Of a stretch of DNA of 9,989 nt, positions 1 to 6,607 are shown piece after piece. Position numbers and translations under genes: made by a program. Under the pieces are notes generated by a model, which saw nothing but the letters and a program-made list of their open reading frames with translations, searched no databases and was not told where the DNA came from. Every line of letters starts with the position of its first letter. Position 1 is the stretch's first letter. The stretch is from Methanobacteriota archaeon (GTDB lineage Archaea > Thermoplasmatota > E2 > DHVEG-1): the NCBI GenBank assembly GCA_903930505.1, contig CAIYYQ010000124.1:1-9989 (forward strand). The letters are read 5' to 3'.

Positions 1-209
1 CCGTCGTAGGTTTGGTTGAATCCTACTTTGAGGAGACATCCTATTGCTACGGTCTGTGGGTCGTGTCCTTTTCGTCCTTTTTTATTGGGTTTCCATGGTG
101 GTGGAAGCTGGTGTACCGCTTTGATCACTGCCTTGGTGAAATCAGTGGTGAAGTTGCGGTTCACATGGTTCGCAACTTTTGGATTAATTCTTTTCTTTGC
201 GCTTCCCAT
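1..209 (-). CDS. Transposase, N-terminal fragment (runs off left edge)
   Basis: Reading on the minus strand from an ATG at 209, the frame stays open to the window edge for 69 complete codons. An in-frame TAA lies 13 codons upstream, so ATG 209 is the first usable start. The N-terminus is basic (MGSAKKRINPKVANHVNRNF), followed by a PPPW motif and then KKGRKGHDPQTVAIGCLLKV and a terminal TYDG. The pattern of a basic stretch, DPxTVAI, an LLKVxF helix and TYDG is what I associate with the N-terminal helical part of IS4/IS5-like DDE transposases. The catalytic residues would lie outside the window, so the family cannot be fixed. A TATA-like box at 272-287 is well placed to drive it. No strong Shine-Dalgarno lies just before the ATG. 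The plus-strand reading frames over this stretch are antisense shadows. Confidence 0.6.
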   Translation of the reverse strand, partial: MGSAKKRINPKVANHVNRNFTTDFTKAVIKAVHQLPPPWKPNKKGRKGHDPQTVAIGCLLKVGFNQTYD

Positions 210-271
210 CCTGCTAAGAAAAGAGGTTTCAGCCCCTAATTATCTATTTCGGGATGAAGCCATTACTTCAC

Positions 272-287
272 AAAAATATTTATATTA
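272..287 (-). promoter_or_regulatory. TATA box, probably for the minus-strand transposase
   Basis: On the minus strand the sequence is TAATATAAATATTTTT, a good archaeal TATA element. A start site about 25 nt downstream would fall near 253, giving a leader of roughly 45 nt before ATG 209. The element is nearly symmetric, so plus-strand use toward the gene at 402 cannot be excluded. Call by inspection only. Confidence 0.4.
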
Positions 288-401
288 GTATCGATAATGT
301 AAACATGTATTGTGTGGGATAAATCCTAGCGAAAAAATGCGGACGATAAAAAATAGTATTTGTCCAACCATATAAAATCATTACCTTGGGGGAGAAAAAA
401 T

Positions 402-863
402 ATGGGAAAACAAAAAATAATCAAAAGCATGCTGGTACTAAGTATTGTTGCACTGGTTATTTTTAGTTATAATGGATCATCTTTGATTATCAATAATTAC
501 CACAAAGAAAAAGGATCTGAACAACATGATGTTCAAACCACTTCACCTGTAGGAAGCAACAACATTTCTATCATTGATATATCATTTGGGATTGGTACTA
601 TAATTGCTACAGTTGAAAATCGGGGTGCAACTGATACTACTATCGATGTTTGGTTTAGTGTTTCAAAAGGTAATATCTACCCCTGGATTATTGGAAGTTA
701 TACAGTTACAGTTCCAGCAGGAAAAATACTCAAAGTATCTCAGGAATTTAATGGCTTAGGATTCTATGATTTTCATGCATCGTATGATGCTGGAGACAAA
801 GCTGGATACATTGTAACACGTGGATTCTGGTTTTTCATCTTTGGAATAGAAATAGGCAGGTGA
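402..863 (+). CDS. Small exported beta-sandwich protein, first gene of protease unit
   Basis: 153 residues. ATG 402 is chosen because GGGGGAG ends about 8 nt before it and the lysine-rich start MGKQKIIKSM leads straight into a hydrophobic segment (about residues 9-31), a signal peptide or membrane anchor. A TTG start at 360 would put 14 extra residues before the signal and is less likely. After a polar linker, residues about 52-145 look like an all-beta Ig-like domain: alternating hydrophobics, ATVENRGATDTT and TVTVPAGKILKVSQEF resemble the NxG turn and later strands of CARDB-type domains. The C-terminus is aromatic (GFWFFIFGIEIGR). Its TGA sits inside the Shine-Dalgarno of the protease gene, with ATG 872 only 8 nt later, so the two are very likely cotranscribed. 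A TATA candidate lies at about 345-358. The function is unknown; a cell-surface or protease-associated accessory protein is an inference from position. Confidence 0.75.
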   Translation: MGKQKIIKSMLVLSIVALVIFSYNGSSLIINNYHKEKGSEQHDVQTTSPVGSNNISIIDISFGIGTIIATVENRGATDTTIDVWFSVSKGNIYPWIIGSYTVTVPAGKILKVSQEFNGLGFYDFHASYDAGDKAGYIVTRGFWFFIFGIEIGR

Positions 864-871
864 TCCAAGCA

Positions 872-3800
872 ATGAAAAGAAAATACAGTGATTTTATAGG
901 AATGGCCATTATCATATTGATTCTTGTACCGATGGTAAATGTAACAGCAGTAATAGATCACCAGCAGATTCCTCAAGATGGAAGTGCATCATCAAATAAA
1001 AAAGAAAAGGATTATGAAATACGGGTTCGTCCACCGTTATTTGATCCTATCGAGATGAGATACAGCTATCTTTTCTCTACACCAGCAATAAATGAGGTGA
1101 CTGTCAATGGCACCGTGTACCATCAAGTATCTATGGATGGATTACCCACAGATACATCTATCGACGCACCTATATTACCTGTGAAACCTACGACCATCCT
1201 GCTACCATCAGGTGGAACAGTGGATTCAATTCATGCAAGTTGTTCTGATAAAATCTCATTAGGTTATGGGTTCAATGTGGAACTTGGTTCAGACCCAGGT
1301 TTCCTTGACTCAACAGATAGATCCGATGAGTTTGATTTTTTTGATCCTACAATCCCTTATCCTCCCGAAATAGCAAAAGAAGTAGTAACATCTGATTTTC
1401 GCGGATACAATTTGTTTACATTTAATCTGTATCCTGTTCAGTATATGGGGGCAACAGGAGAATTATATTACTATCAGAGTATCGATGTAACGGTTACAGT
1501 AGCAACAATGGTAGATGTGGTATCAAAACTCGGAACAGATAATAATCATTTTTCTCTTTTTCGAGGTTTACCAGAAGATGAACTGATGATGCAACAGAAA
1601 ACCGATGATCACACCATGGTATATACCTATACCCAAGAGAGAGGGACACCGAGATCTGAAATATCTTCAATAGTTAATCCCGCTGATTCATACAAATACG
1701 TCGTTATCACAACACAGGATTTGAAAGATAGTAATGGCGAATTCACTCTTCAGGACCTTGTGGATTATAAAAACAGCCATGGGACTCCTGCGACGATTGT
1801 AACTGTTGAGGAAATTGAATCCTGCGCAGAATATCAATGGAATGGCTGGTATGGAGATTGGCTTCCATTTTTTAATGATAAACAGTGCCATATTCGGAAT
1901 TTCATTAAAGATGCCTACTTGAATTGGGAAACAAATTATATTTTACTTGCTGCTGATGAACCAATGATCCCTTGCAGATCTCTATATTGTTTAGTTTTTG
2001 ACCCTCTGCCTGTAGAGGATTATATTCCCTCTGACCTATATTATGCCTGTCTTCAAGGGAATTTCAACATTGATCGCGATGGAAGATGGGGTGAGGTAAC
2101 TGATTTGGTAGATATTGTGGCTGAGGTATATGTAGGACGTACTTGTGTGGACAATAGTACTGATGTGTCTAATTTTGTTAAAAAAACAATTGCTTATGCA
2201 GAAACCAATGACGATTATCTTCGAAATGTCGTAGCGGCCGGTGAACATCTTTGGGGCCCATCTCTATTAATTCCACGAGATACTTGGGGAGATGATTCTA
2301 TTGCTGAAATGATCGATGGTTCAACTGCTAATGATTATTCTACTGTGGGCATTCCCTCGGATGTATATACCATTCAAACATTGTATGACCATGAATGGAT
2401 GGAACATGGATGGCCAGAACCAGATGAGGGCGATTATGGTTGGCCTAAAACACTCCTTATTAGTTATTTGAATGCTGGAATTCATATTGTGAATCATCTT
2501 GGACATGGAAATGAATATCAAGCTATGAAAGAAATGTCCTTTGCAGATATTCAGCTGCTTACGAATAACAAATATTTTTTTATTTACTCTCAAGCGTGCC
2601 TTGCCGGGCATTTTGATGGACTTGATTGTTTCGCTGAACAAATGACAGTGAAAACAGATCATGGTGCATTCGCTGTGATCATGAACACTAGATATGGCCT
2701 AGGGCAACGAGGTGGCACCGATGGACCTTCACAACGATTTGCTCGTCAGTTTTTCGATGCAATCTACGGAGAAAGCACCATTAATCCAATTTATCGAGAA
2801 ATCGGTGTTGCGAATCAAGATTCTAAAGAGGATAATCGCTTTCTTTTCCTCAATGGAGAAATCCGGTGGTGTTATTATGAAATAACTCTTTTCGGTGATC
2901 CGCAGCTTTCGTTAAAAACTCCTTCAGAGAACAACCCACCGTACAGTCCAGGGAATCCGTTCCCTCCTGATCAATCCCTTGGAATTCCAATTTCTGCTGA
3001 TCTCAGTTGGGCTGGTGGCGACCCTGATTCGGATGATACTGTTACGTATGATGTGTATTTTGAGGCAGATGATAGTACTCCTGATGTGTTGGTGTCAAAT
3101 GATCAGAGTAATTCTTCCTATGATCCCGGGATTTTAATTTATCATATGCATTACTATTGGAAGATCACCGCTATCGATAGTCATGGTAGAACAACAGAGG
3201 GACCGATCTGGGAGTTTACCACAGAGGGACTGAATCATCCTCCCTATGCGCCTAGTTATCCAAACCCTGCGAACCATGCGACAGGGGTGTCTGTGAATGT
3301 TAATCTTCAGTGGATGGGTGGAGATCCTGATCCTGGTGATACCGTTCTGTATGATGTCTACCTCGAAGCCGGTGATTCGACGCCGGATGTTCTGGTCTCC
3401 GGTGATCAAGTTGATGCTATATTTGATCCGGGGACGCTGAGTTATTTAACTCATTATTACTGGAAGGTTACTGCTACCGATGATTATGGTGCGACAACGT
3501 CTGGGCCTATCTGGGATTTTACGACACAGGAGGAACCAAATTGGCCGCCATACTATCCAAGTAATCCATCCCCTTATGATTACGCGATAAGTCAAAGTAT
3601 AAAAGTTGATCTCAGCTGGAGTGGCGGAGATCCTGATCCCGAGGACACAGTCACCTACGATGTGTATTTTGAAGCAGAGGATTCTAGCCCTGATCTCCTC
3701 GTTTCCAATGATCAGTTAGCAAACTCGTTTGACCCTGGGACATTAAGTTATAACACACATTATTACTGGTATATTGTAGCATCGGATGGTCATAATCCCC

Positions 3801-4243
3801 CAGTTTTTAGTGATACGTGGGTGTTCACAACTATAATACAAGAAGGATGGCTTTCTCCAGCAGGTTATTACGACCCAAATAATGCTTGGGACAATGAACA
3901 AAACACTTATGATGGAAATACTGACACAAAAGCTACTTGCAGAATCACTGACTCAGGATGGGTGTGGACTCCTTGGATTGAACTTACGTTATCTTCTTCT
4001 GTTGAATGTAATAAAATACGATTTTGGGCATGGTATGACGTCGTACACTGCAAAAAGATAGAGATTCATGTGGGTAGCGCCAGCTACGAAGGTACTTACA
4101 ATAATTATCAATGGACAGAATTTTCGTTTTCGCAACAGTCTGTTTCAATTGCCTATATTCGGTTCTATGTTCAACGATATGGATATCCATATTATTATGT
4201 AGTCGCTGATCTTCATGAGTTTCAATTTTATAAAATGCCGTAA
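872..4243 (+). CDS. Secreted gingipain-like cysteine protease (peptidase family C25)
   Basis: 1123 residues. ATG 872 is preferred over the overlapping GTG at 860 because GGTGAT at 859-864 is a near-perfect archaeal Shine-Dalgarno 7 nt before it. Residues 1-27 form a signal peptide (MKRKYSDF, then a hydrophobic stretch). Residues about 40-235 resemble the C25 propeptide (VKPTTILLPSGGTV). The catalytic domain begins near residue 274 (YKYVVITTQDL) and ends near 685 (FGDPQLSLKTP). It holds the C25 dyad: His545 in HLGHGNEY and Cys576 in SQACLAGHFD, 31 residues apart, close to the spacing in Porphyromonas RgpB. Three Fn3-like modules follow (about 687-986), then a discoidin-like beta domain (about 990-1123), probably for carbohydrate or surface binding. 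No C-terminal membrane helix or sorting motif is visible, so a freely secreted enzyme is expected. C25 enzymes hydrolyse proteins outside the cell; whether this one cuts after Arg or Lys cannot be told by eye. Family call is strong. Confidence 0.93.
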   Translation: MKRKYSDFIGMAIIILILVPMVNVTAVIDHQQIPQDGSASSNKKEKDYEIRVRPPLFDPIEMRYSYLFSTPAINEVTVNGTVYHQVSMDGLPTDTSIDAPILPVKPTTILLPSGGTVDSIHASCSDKISLGYGFNVELGSDPGFLDSTDRSDEFDFFDPTIPYPPEIAKEVVTSDFRGYNLFTFNLYPVQYMGATGELYYYQSIDVTVTVATMVDVVSKLGTDNNHFSLFRGLPEDELMMQQKTDDHTMVYTYTQERGTPRSEISSIVNPADSYKYVVITTQDLKDSNGEFTLQDLVDYKNSHGTPATIVTVEEIESCAEYQWNGWYGDWLPFFNDKQCHIRNFIKDAYLNWETNYILLAADEPMIPCRSLYCLVFDPLPVEDYIPSDLYYACLQGNFNIDRDGRWGEVTDLVDIVAEVYVGRTCVDNSTDVSNFVKKTIAYAETNDDYLRNVVAAGEHLWGPSLLIPRDTWGDDSIAEMIDGSTANDYSTVGIPSDVYTIQTLYDHEWMEHGWPEPDEGDYGWPKTLLISYLNAGIHIVNHLGHGNEYQAMKEMSFADIQLLTNNKYFFIYSQACLAGHFDGLDCFAEQMTVKTDHGAFAVIMNTRYGLGQRGGTDGPSQRFARQFFDAIYGESTINPIYREIGVANQDSKEDNRFLFLNGEIRWCYYEITLFGDPQLSLKTPSENNPPYSPGNPFPPDQSLGIPISADLSWAGGDPDSDDTVTYDVYFEADDSTPDVLVSNDQSNSSYDPGILIYHMHYYWKITAIDSHGRTTEGPIWEFTTEGLNHPPYAPSYPNPANHATGVSVNVNLQWMGGDPDPGDTVLYDVYLEAGDSTPDVLVSGDQVDAIFDPGTLSYLTHYYWKVTATDDYGATTSGPIWDFTTQEEPNWPPYYPSNPSPYDYAISQSIKVDLSWSGGDPDPEDTVTYDVYFEAEDSSPDLLVSNDQLANSFDPGTLSYNTHYYWYIVASDGHNPPVFSDTWVFTTIIQEGWLSPAGYYDPNNAWDNEQNTYDGNTDTKATCRITDSGWVWTPWIELTLSSSVECNKIRFWAWYDVVHCKKIEIHVGSASYEGTYNNYQWTEFSFSQQSVSIAYIRFYVQRYGYPYYYVVADLHEFQFYKMP
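2932..3836 (+). repeat. Three tandem ~100-residue Fn3-like modules within the protease
   Basis: Three in-frame units start at about 2932, 3233 and 3539 (spacing about 300 and 306 bp). Each opens with a PPYxPxxPxP segment, then LxWxGGDPDxxDTVxYDVY, then EAxDSxPDxLVSxDQ, a DPGxLxYxxHYYW strand, and ends with WxFTT. The consensus is Fn3-like, and the acidic DPDxxD turn could bind calcium. The DNA copies have diverged more than the protein, suggesting old duplication under protein-level selection. They probably act as spacers or binding modules between the catalytic and discoidin-like domains. Confidence 0.85.
3842..4240 (+). other. Discoidin-like C-terminal domain of the protease
   Basis: About 130 residues after the last Fn3-like module: a region with NAWDNEQNTYDGNTDTKAT, then WTPWIELTLSSSVECNKIRF, an EIHVGSASYEG segment, and a final YIRFYVQRYG...HEFQFYKMP. 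A 'DGNxDTxA' opening, a 'W.ELxL....INKIRF'-like strand and a closing 'RFYV...EFQFY' are typical of F5/8 type C (galactose-binding-like) domains. Such domains bind glycans or surfaces. The call rests on pattern resemblance. Confidence 0.6.
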
Positions 4244-4246
4244 TTG

Positions 4247-4273
4247 TTCCAACATTCCAGAGGTTCTTTTTGT
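4247..4273 (+). terminator. Possible T-run terminator after the protease gene
   Basis: Directly after the stop codon comes a short T5 run in GGTTCTTTTTG (T-run 4267-4271). Archaeal termination often needs only a T-tract. There is no convincing hairpin here. A second T5 run is at about 4374-4380. Confidence 0.3.
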
Positions 4274-4428
4274 TATGATACAAACAAATATACAAATATT
4301 GCGGGGCTTACACTATGACGAGCAATCAACATGTAATGTCACGGGGGACAGAACAACGTATCTTGGCTTAATTTCTTTTTGTTAGGTAACACAAACCACG
4401 AAAAAGTGGAAAAAATAATGTTATACTG

Positions 4429-4480
4429 TTCGAAACTCTTCAAAATACTTTGACTTTTTTGGGAATAAATATTTATATGA
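4429..4480 (+). promoter_or_regulatory. Promoter of cassette A with shared 17-bp upstream element
   Basis: The element TTCGAAACTCTTCAAAA (4429-4445) is followed by a T-run and the TATA box AAATATTTATAT at 4467-4478. A start site near 4500 would leave a leader of about 27 nt before ATG 4527, with AAAGGAGG at 4511-4518 as ribosome binding site. The same 17 bp recur unchanged at 6490-6506 at a similar distance from another TATA box. Only the repetition is seen directly; its role as a regulator-binding site is inferred. Confidence 0.7.
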
Positions 4481-4526
4481 GGAAGTTCCTATATTTAATC
4501 AAGAAACAGGAAAGGAGGCAGAAAAA

Positions 4527-5387
4527 ATGGAAAATAAAGCAAAAATTTTTATAAAAGCTGGTAACAGATCCACAAGAACTATAACATTTGTTGCAGCAAT
4601 CGCTATAGCACTAATGATAAGTGTGGGAATTACCATCGCCCAACAGACACAAGGAACTGTGATAGTAGAACAAACAGCGACCACGGCAACGGTGGTAGAT
4701 GATGGATGCCCGTGTCACCAAAATGACGGCGGGGTACAAACAATGAGTGGCGATGTTATATGCCCTGGAATAATCAGTGGGATAGCATATATCCAAAGCC
4801 AAGGCGAAGCCTGGTATAACAACATGGTTCAATCATCTTCACCATCATGGAACCCAAGTCCAAGTCCGAATCAACTTATTTATTTATTGCTTGGTGGCGA
4901 TCAAGGTGGACGTGGTGATGATGGTAGCGGTGATAATAGCGGTTCCGGTGGATTCCAAAGCATCATACAATCAGGAGAAATATCTCATTCTCTGCAATCT
5001 TCACTTGTTGAAAGTTCAAGCGTTTCAACATCGGTTTCCATAAGCGAACATTTGACACCGGTACCACACCTAAACCCCTACGGATTTTTATCATGGGCGA
5101 CACTTCAGACAAGATTCGATGCAATCCTCGCATATAATAATGGAGGACCAGTACCCTCATTCTGGACACCACAAATGACCGCTCTTTACACATCTGCGGC
5201 ATTCTGTAACAGTGCACAAAACTGTTTCTGGATGTATGCAGTTGGTCAGACATGGATAGCAGGTGTATGGATGGCATTAGGAGCAGCGGGACAAGCAGGT
5301 GCAGGAATGGAAATGTGGCTCATCGGTCAAGTCGGGATGGGCGCCATGCTCGTAATGTGCCTGGAATCTTCGGGATGGGCGCCATAG
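4527..5387 (+). CDS. Exported six-cysteine protein, cassette A large component
   Basis: 286 residues from ATG 4527, with a strong AAAGGAGG 8 nt upstream. The N-terminus MENKAKIFIKAGN is positively charged, then residues about 19-38 are hydrophobic (signal peptide or anchor). Six cysteines follow: C61 and C63 (GCPCH), C79 (ICPG), C227, C233 and C278. Residues about 102-142 are Ser/Pro/Gly-rich with a GGRGDDGSGDNSGSGG stretch, and about 144-174 are Ser-rich. The C-terminal quarter is Trp/Gly/Ala/Met-rich and hydrophobic (WIAGVWMALGAAGQAGAG) and could enter a membrane. It is a paralogue of the protein at 6735-7652: matching N-terminus, same order of six cysteines, matching CPG motif and a shared NGGxxPS motif. 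I recognise no known family. An exported effector, antimicrobial precursor or surface protein would all fit; none is proven. Confidence 0.85.
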   Translation: MENKAKIFIKAGNRSTRTITFVAAIAIALMISVGITIAQQTQGTVIVEQTATTATVVDDGCPCHQNDGGVQTMSGDVICPGIISGIAYIQSQGEAWYNNMVQSSSPSWNPSPSPNQLIYLLLGGDQGGRGDDGSGDNSGSGGFQSIIQSGEISHSLQSSLVESSSVSTSVSISEHLTPVPHLNPYGFLSWATLQTRFDAILAYNNGGPVPSFWTPQMTALYTSAAFCNSAQNCFWMYAVGQTWIAGVWMALGAAGQAGAGMEMWLIGQVGMGAMLVMCLESSGWAP

Positions 5388-5425
5388 ACGTTCTCCCTTC
5401 TTTCTATTTTAACGGGTGACACAAA
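5388..5425 (+). promoter_or_regulatory. Pyrimidine-rich intercistronic spacer with ribosome binding site
   Basis: The 38-nt gap has a pyrimidine tract (TTCTCCCTTCTTTCTATTTT) followed by GGGTGAC about 5 nt before ATG 5426. The equivalent gap in cassette B (7653-7700) has the same plan: pyrimidine tract, then a GTGAT-type ribosome binding site. A T/C-rich tract can cause partial termination in archaea, so it may set the ratio of large to small products; this is inference. Confidence 0.4.
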
Positions 5426-5653
5426 ATGAAAAGAAAAATTCTTATCGGAGTGCTATTACTGGCGATACTATTGATGTCTTTGCCTTCTATTTCAGCACTT
5501 GAATATAAGTCGGTCAAAACATCAATACATGAAAAGATAGCAAGTTTAGATGTTAAAAACATCTGGATAAAAATAATGCTGTATACTATCTTTTCAGGCT
5601 CGATGGCTCTCTTCGCCCTCATCTTTGGAAAGACTTTTGGAAACGGGACATAA
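5426..5653 (+). CDS. Small exported membrane protein with PSISA leader (cassette A)
   Basis: 75 residues. ATG 5426 follows GGGTGA at 5415-5420. Residues 1-25 are a signal peptide (MKRKILIGVLLLAILLMSLP, then SISA), with the probable mature start at LEYKSVK. After a short polar helix (about 26-47), residues about 48-68 form one transmembrane helix (IMLYTIFSGSMALFALIF), and the tail is GKTFGNGT. The leader matches those of the genes at 5655, 7701 and 8088 (basic start, Leu/Ile core, PSISA or IVSA, then an aromatic/charged stretch). The next gene starts 1 nt after this stop codon, so translation is probably coupled. No family recognised. Immunity, chaperone or anchor roles for the upstream six-cysteine protein are possible from context only. 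Confidence 0.75.
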   Translation: MKRKILIGVLLLAILLMSLPSISALEYKSVKTSIHEKIASLDVKNIWIKIMLYTIFSGSMALFALIFGKTFGNGT

Positions 5654-5654
5654 A

Positions 5655-6152
5655 ATGAAGTCCAAACTCCTGATTGGAGGGGCTGTTCTCATAGTTCTTT
5701 TATTGCTTGTAACCCCATCTATTTCAGCAATAAAATACCGAATCATCTCTGAAGAAAATCAAATAAAATTAAAAGAATTAAAAGATGCAAATAACAATTT
5801 CATAGATATCGCTGTTCTATTGACTATATTGAATGTTCTAATTGCGAGACTTTTGAATGGTTTCCCGATGAACATCAGGGGAATAATATCCACACTTCAA
5901 GTCCTCATCTATGCCGCAAGTCTTTTGATGCTCGTTAAAACGGAATATACTTCAGGGATGTCGCTGACAAGGTACAAAGCATATCAGGGTTATTTTGCAA
6001 GCCTGTTTTCCATAGTAACCATTATCGAAGCAAAACTGCTATCAAACAAACCACTGAAAATGCCGATGCTATTGGCATCATATTTCATATTTTACTTGCT
6101 TGCACAGTACCTTGGCAACATCCTTTACGTTGCGTTGGGTAGACCAGGATAA
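5655..6152 (+). CDS. Exported multi-pass membrane protein with PSISA leader (cassette A)
   Basis: 165 residues from ATG 5655, one base after the preceding TAA. The frame is open further upstream, but the start MKSKLLIGG with the hydrophobic leader ending TPSISA is clearly the natural one. After the leader, residues about 26-45 are charged (KYRIISEENQIKLKELKDAN) and could be a short helix. Four hydrophobic segments follow, at about 47-69, 75-95, 111-128 and 136-158 (the last SYFIFYLLAQYLGNILYVAL). No catalytic or binding motif is visible. It has more membrane spans than its sister genes at 5426 and 7701 but shares their leader. A membrane-resident partner or protective protein for the cassette is a guess from its place. 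Confidence 0.75.
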   Translation: MKSKLLIGGAVLIVLLLLVTPSISAIKYRIISEENQIKLKELKDANNNFIDIAVLLTILNVLIARLLNGFPMNIRGIISTLQVLIYAASLLMLVKTEYTSGMSLTRYKAYQGYFASLFSIVTIIEAKLLSNKPLKMPMLLASYFIFYLLAQYLGNILYVALGRPG

Positions 6153-6169
6153 TTGAATAAAAAGAAGAT

Positions 6170-6212
6170 GGATCATTGCATCCTTTTCTCGATCTCCTGC
6201 TCCCCATTTTTT
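6170..6212 (+). terminator. Terminator region after cassette A
   Basis: A short GGAT/ATCC hairpin (6170-6183, loop CATTGC) is followed by TTTTC and, after a C/T-rich stretch, by a T6 run at 6207-6212 (CCCCATTTTTTATTT). This suits termination of the cassette A transcript. The hairpin is weak; the T-runs are the better evidence. Confidence 0.45.
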
Positions 6213-6284
6213 ATTTATAATCAAAGAAGAAATCTGGATTTTATAGTCTCTTTTGGAAGAAGGATTTCAATCCATATTTGTAAG

Positions 6285-6296
6285 ATTTATATGAAG
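6285..6296 (+). promoter_or_regulatory. Possible TATA box before the tandem repeats
   Basis: GATTTATATGAAG closely resembles the cassette A TATA region (ATTTATATGAGG). A transcript from here would start near 6312, within the repeat array, and could end at the T-run 6397-6411. No protein gene follows within a sensible distance, so if active it would make a short noncoding RNA. Confidence 0.3.
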
Positions 6297-6302
6297 ACAA
6301 AA

Positions 6303-6391
6303 TTCCCATCCGTGTGACCTGGGATTTTTCCCAAAATCGTCGCTAATCATTTCCCATCTCTGTCGCCTAGCGATTCCCATTTATGTCGCCT
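6303..6391 (+). repeat. Degenerate 23-25 bp tandem repeat array
   Basis: Four units begin with TTCCCA and carry a GTCGCCT-like end: TTCCCATCCGTGTGACCT (6303-6320), TTCCCAAAATCGTCGCT (6328-6344), TTCCCATCTCTGTCGCCT (6351-6368) and TTCCCATTTATGTCGCCT (6374-6391). Unit starts are 25, 23 and 23 bp apart. A small hairpin TGGGA-TTTT-TCCCA lies between units 1 and 2 (6320-6333), and TCGC/GCGA pairs flank CTA at 6363-6373. The spacing is too short for a CRISPR array. It could be a multi-site protein-binding array or part of a small RNA. Confidence 0.65.
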
Positions 6392-6396
6392 ACCAG

Positions 6397-6411
6397 TTTT
6401 TTTTTGTTTTT
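6397..6411 (+). terminator. Long T-run after the tandem repeats
   Basis: Nine consecutive T, a G, then five T, directly after the last repeat unit. It is the longest T-run in the window and fits an archaeal intrinsic terminator on the plus strand, although no gene ends just before it. It may close a short RNA covering the repeats. Confidence 0.4.
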
Positions 6412-6489
6412 GGATTGTGGACTGAGCAGCCGTTTTCACAGACGGGTAATTGATATCGTTATATTTTTCGTACCCTATTTTTCTTCTTA
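6412..6489. other. Intergenic stretch with no recognised feature
   Basis: Between the repeat-associated T-run and the cassette B promoter element. A short CCGT/ACGG pairing surrounds TTTCACAG near 6430-6446, followed by AT- and pyrimidine-rich sequence. The plus-strand reading frame here has no ribosome binding site and gives a low-complexity Ser/Phe-rich product, so I do not call a gene. Confidence 0.4.
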
Positions 6490-6540
6490 TTCGAAACTCT
6501 TCAAAACATCTTCACTTTTTTTAGAAAAATTATATATATC
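6490..6540 (+). promoter_or_regulatory. Promoter of cassette B with shared 17-bp upstream element
   Basis: TTCGAAACTCTTCAAAA at 6490-6506 is identical to 4429-4445 and is followed, as there, by a CTTTTTTT stretch and a TATA box (AAATTATATATAT, about 6527-6538). A start site near 6560 is expected, leaving an unusually long leader of about 175 nt before ATG 6735, compared with about 27 nt in cassette A. Confidence 0.7.
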
Positions 6541-6607
6541 AGAACAAATAATTGTATTACTTGAATAAAAATATTCACTCTCCAACGACAACTAACACAC
6601 ACCTCGC

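Noticed and set aside
9..288. Plus-strand open frames over the left edge
   Set aside because: They are antisense to the minus-strand transposase-like frame, whose product has a sensible basic N-terminus and familiar motifs; the plus products are Phe/Trp/Cys-rich and lack a ribosome binding site.
4285..4360. tRNA gene in the GC-richer intergenic island
   Set aside because: No acceptor-stem pairing, TTC-type T-loop or anticodon arm could be assembled.
4527..5387. Halocin C8-type bacteriocin precursor
   Set aside because: Length is similar and the C-terminus is hydrophobic, but there is no Tat signal (no twin arginine) and the cysteine number and placement differ from the compact ten-cysteine peptide of halocin C8.
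6303..6391. CRISPR array
   Set aside because: Repeat units are imperfect and gaps between them are only 5-7 bp, far too short for spacers; no cas gene is nearby.
6303..6391. Dockerin-like coding repeats on the minus strand (GDIN-like codons)
   Set aside because: The 23-25 bp period is not a multiple of three and stop codons interrupt each unit, so the resemblance is accidental.
6383..6568. 61-codon plus-strand frame over the cassette B promoter
   Set aside because: It covers a T-run, the 17-bp element and the TATA box, has no ribosome binding site, and its product is low-complexity.
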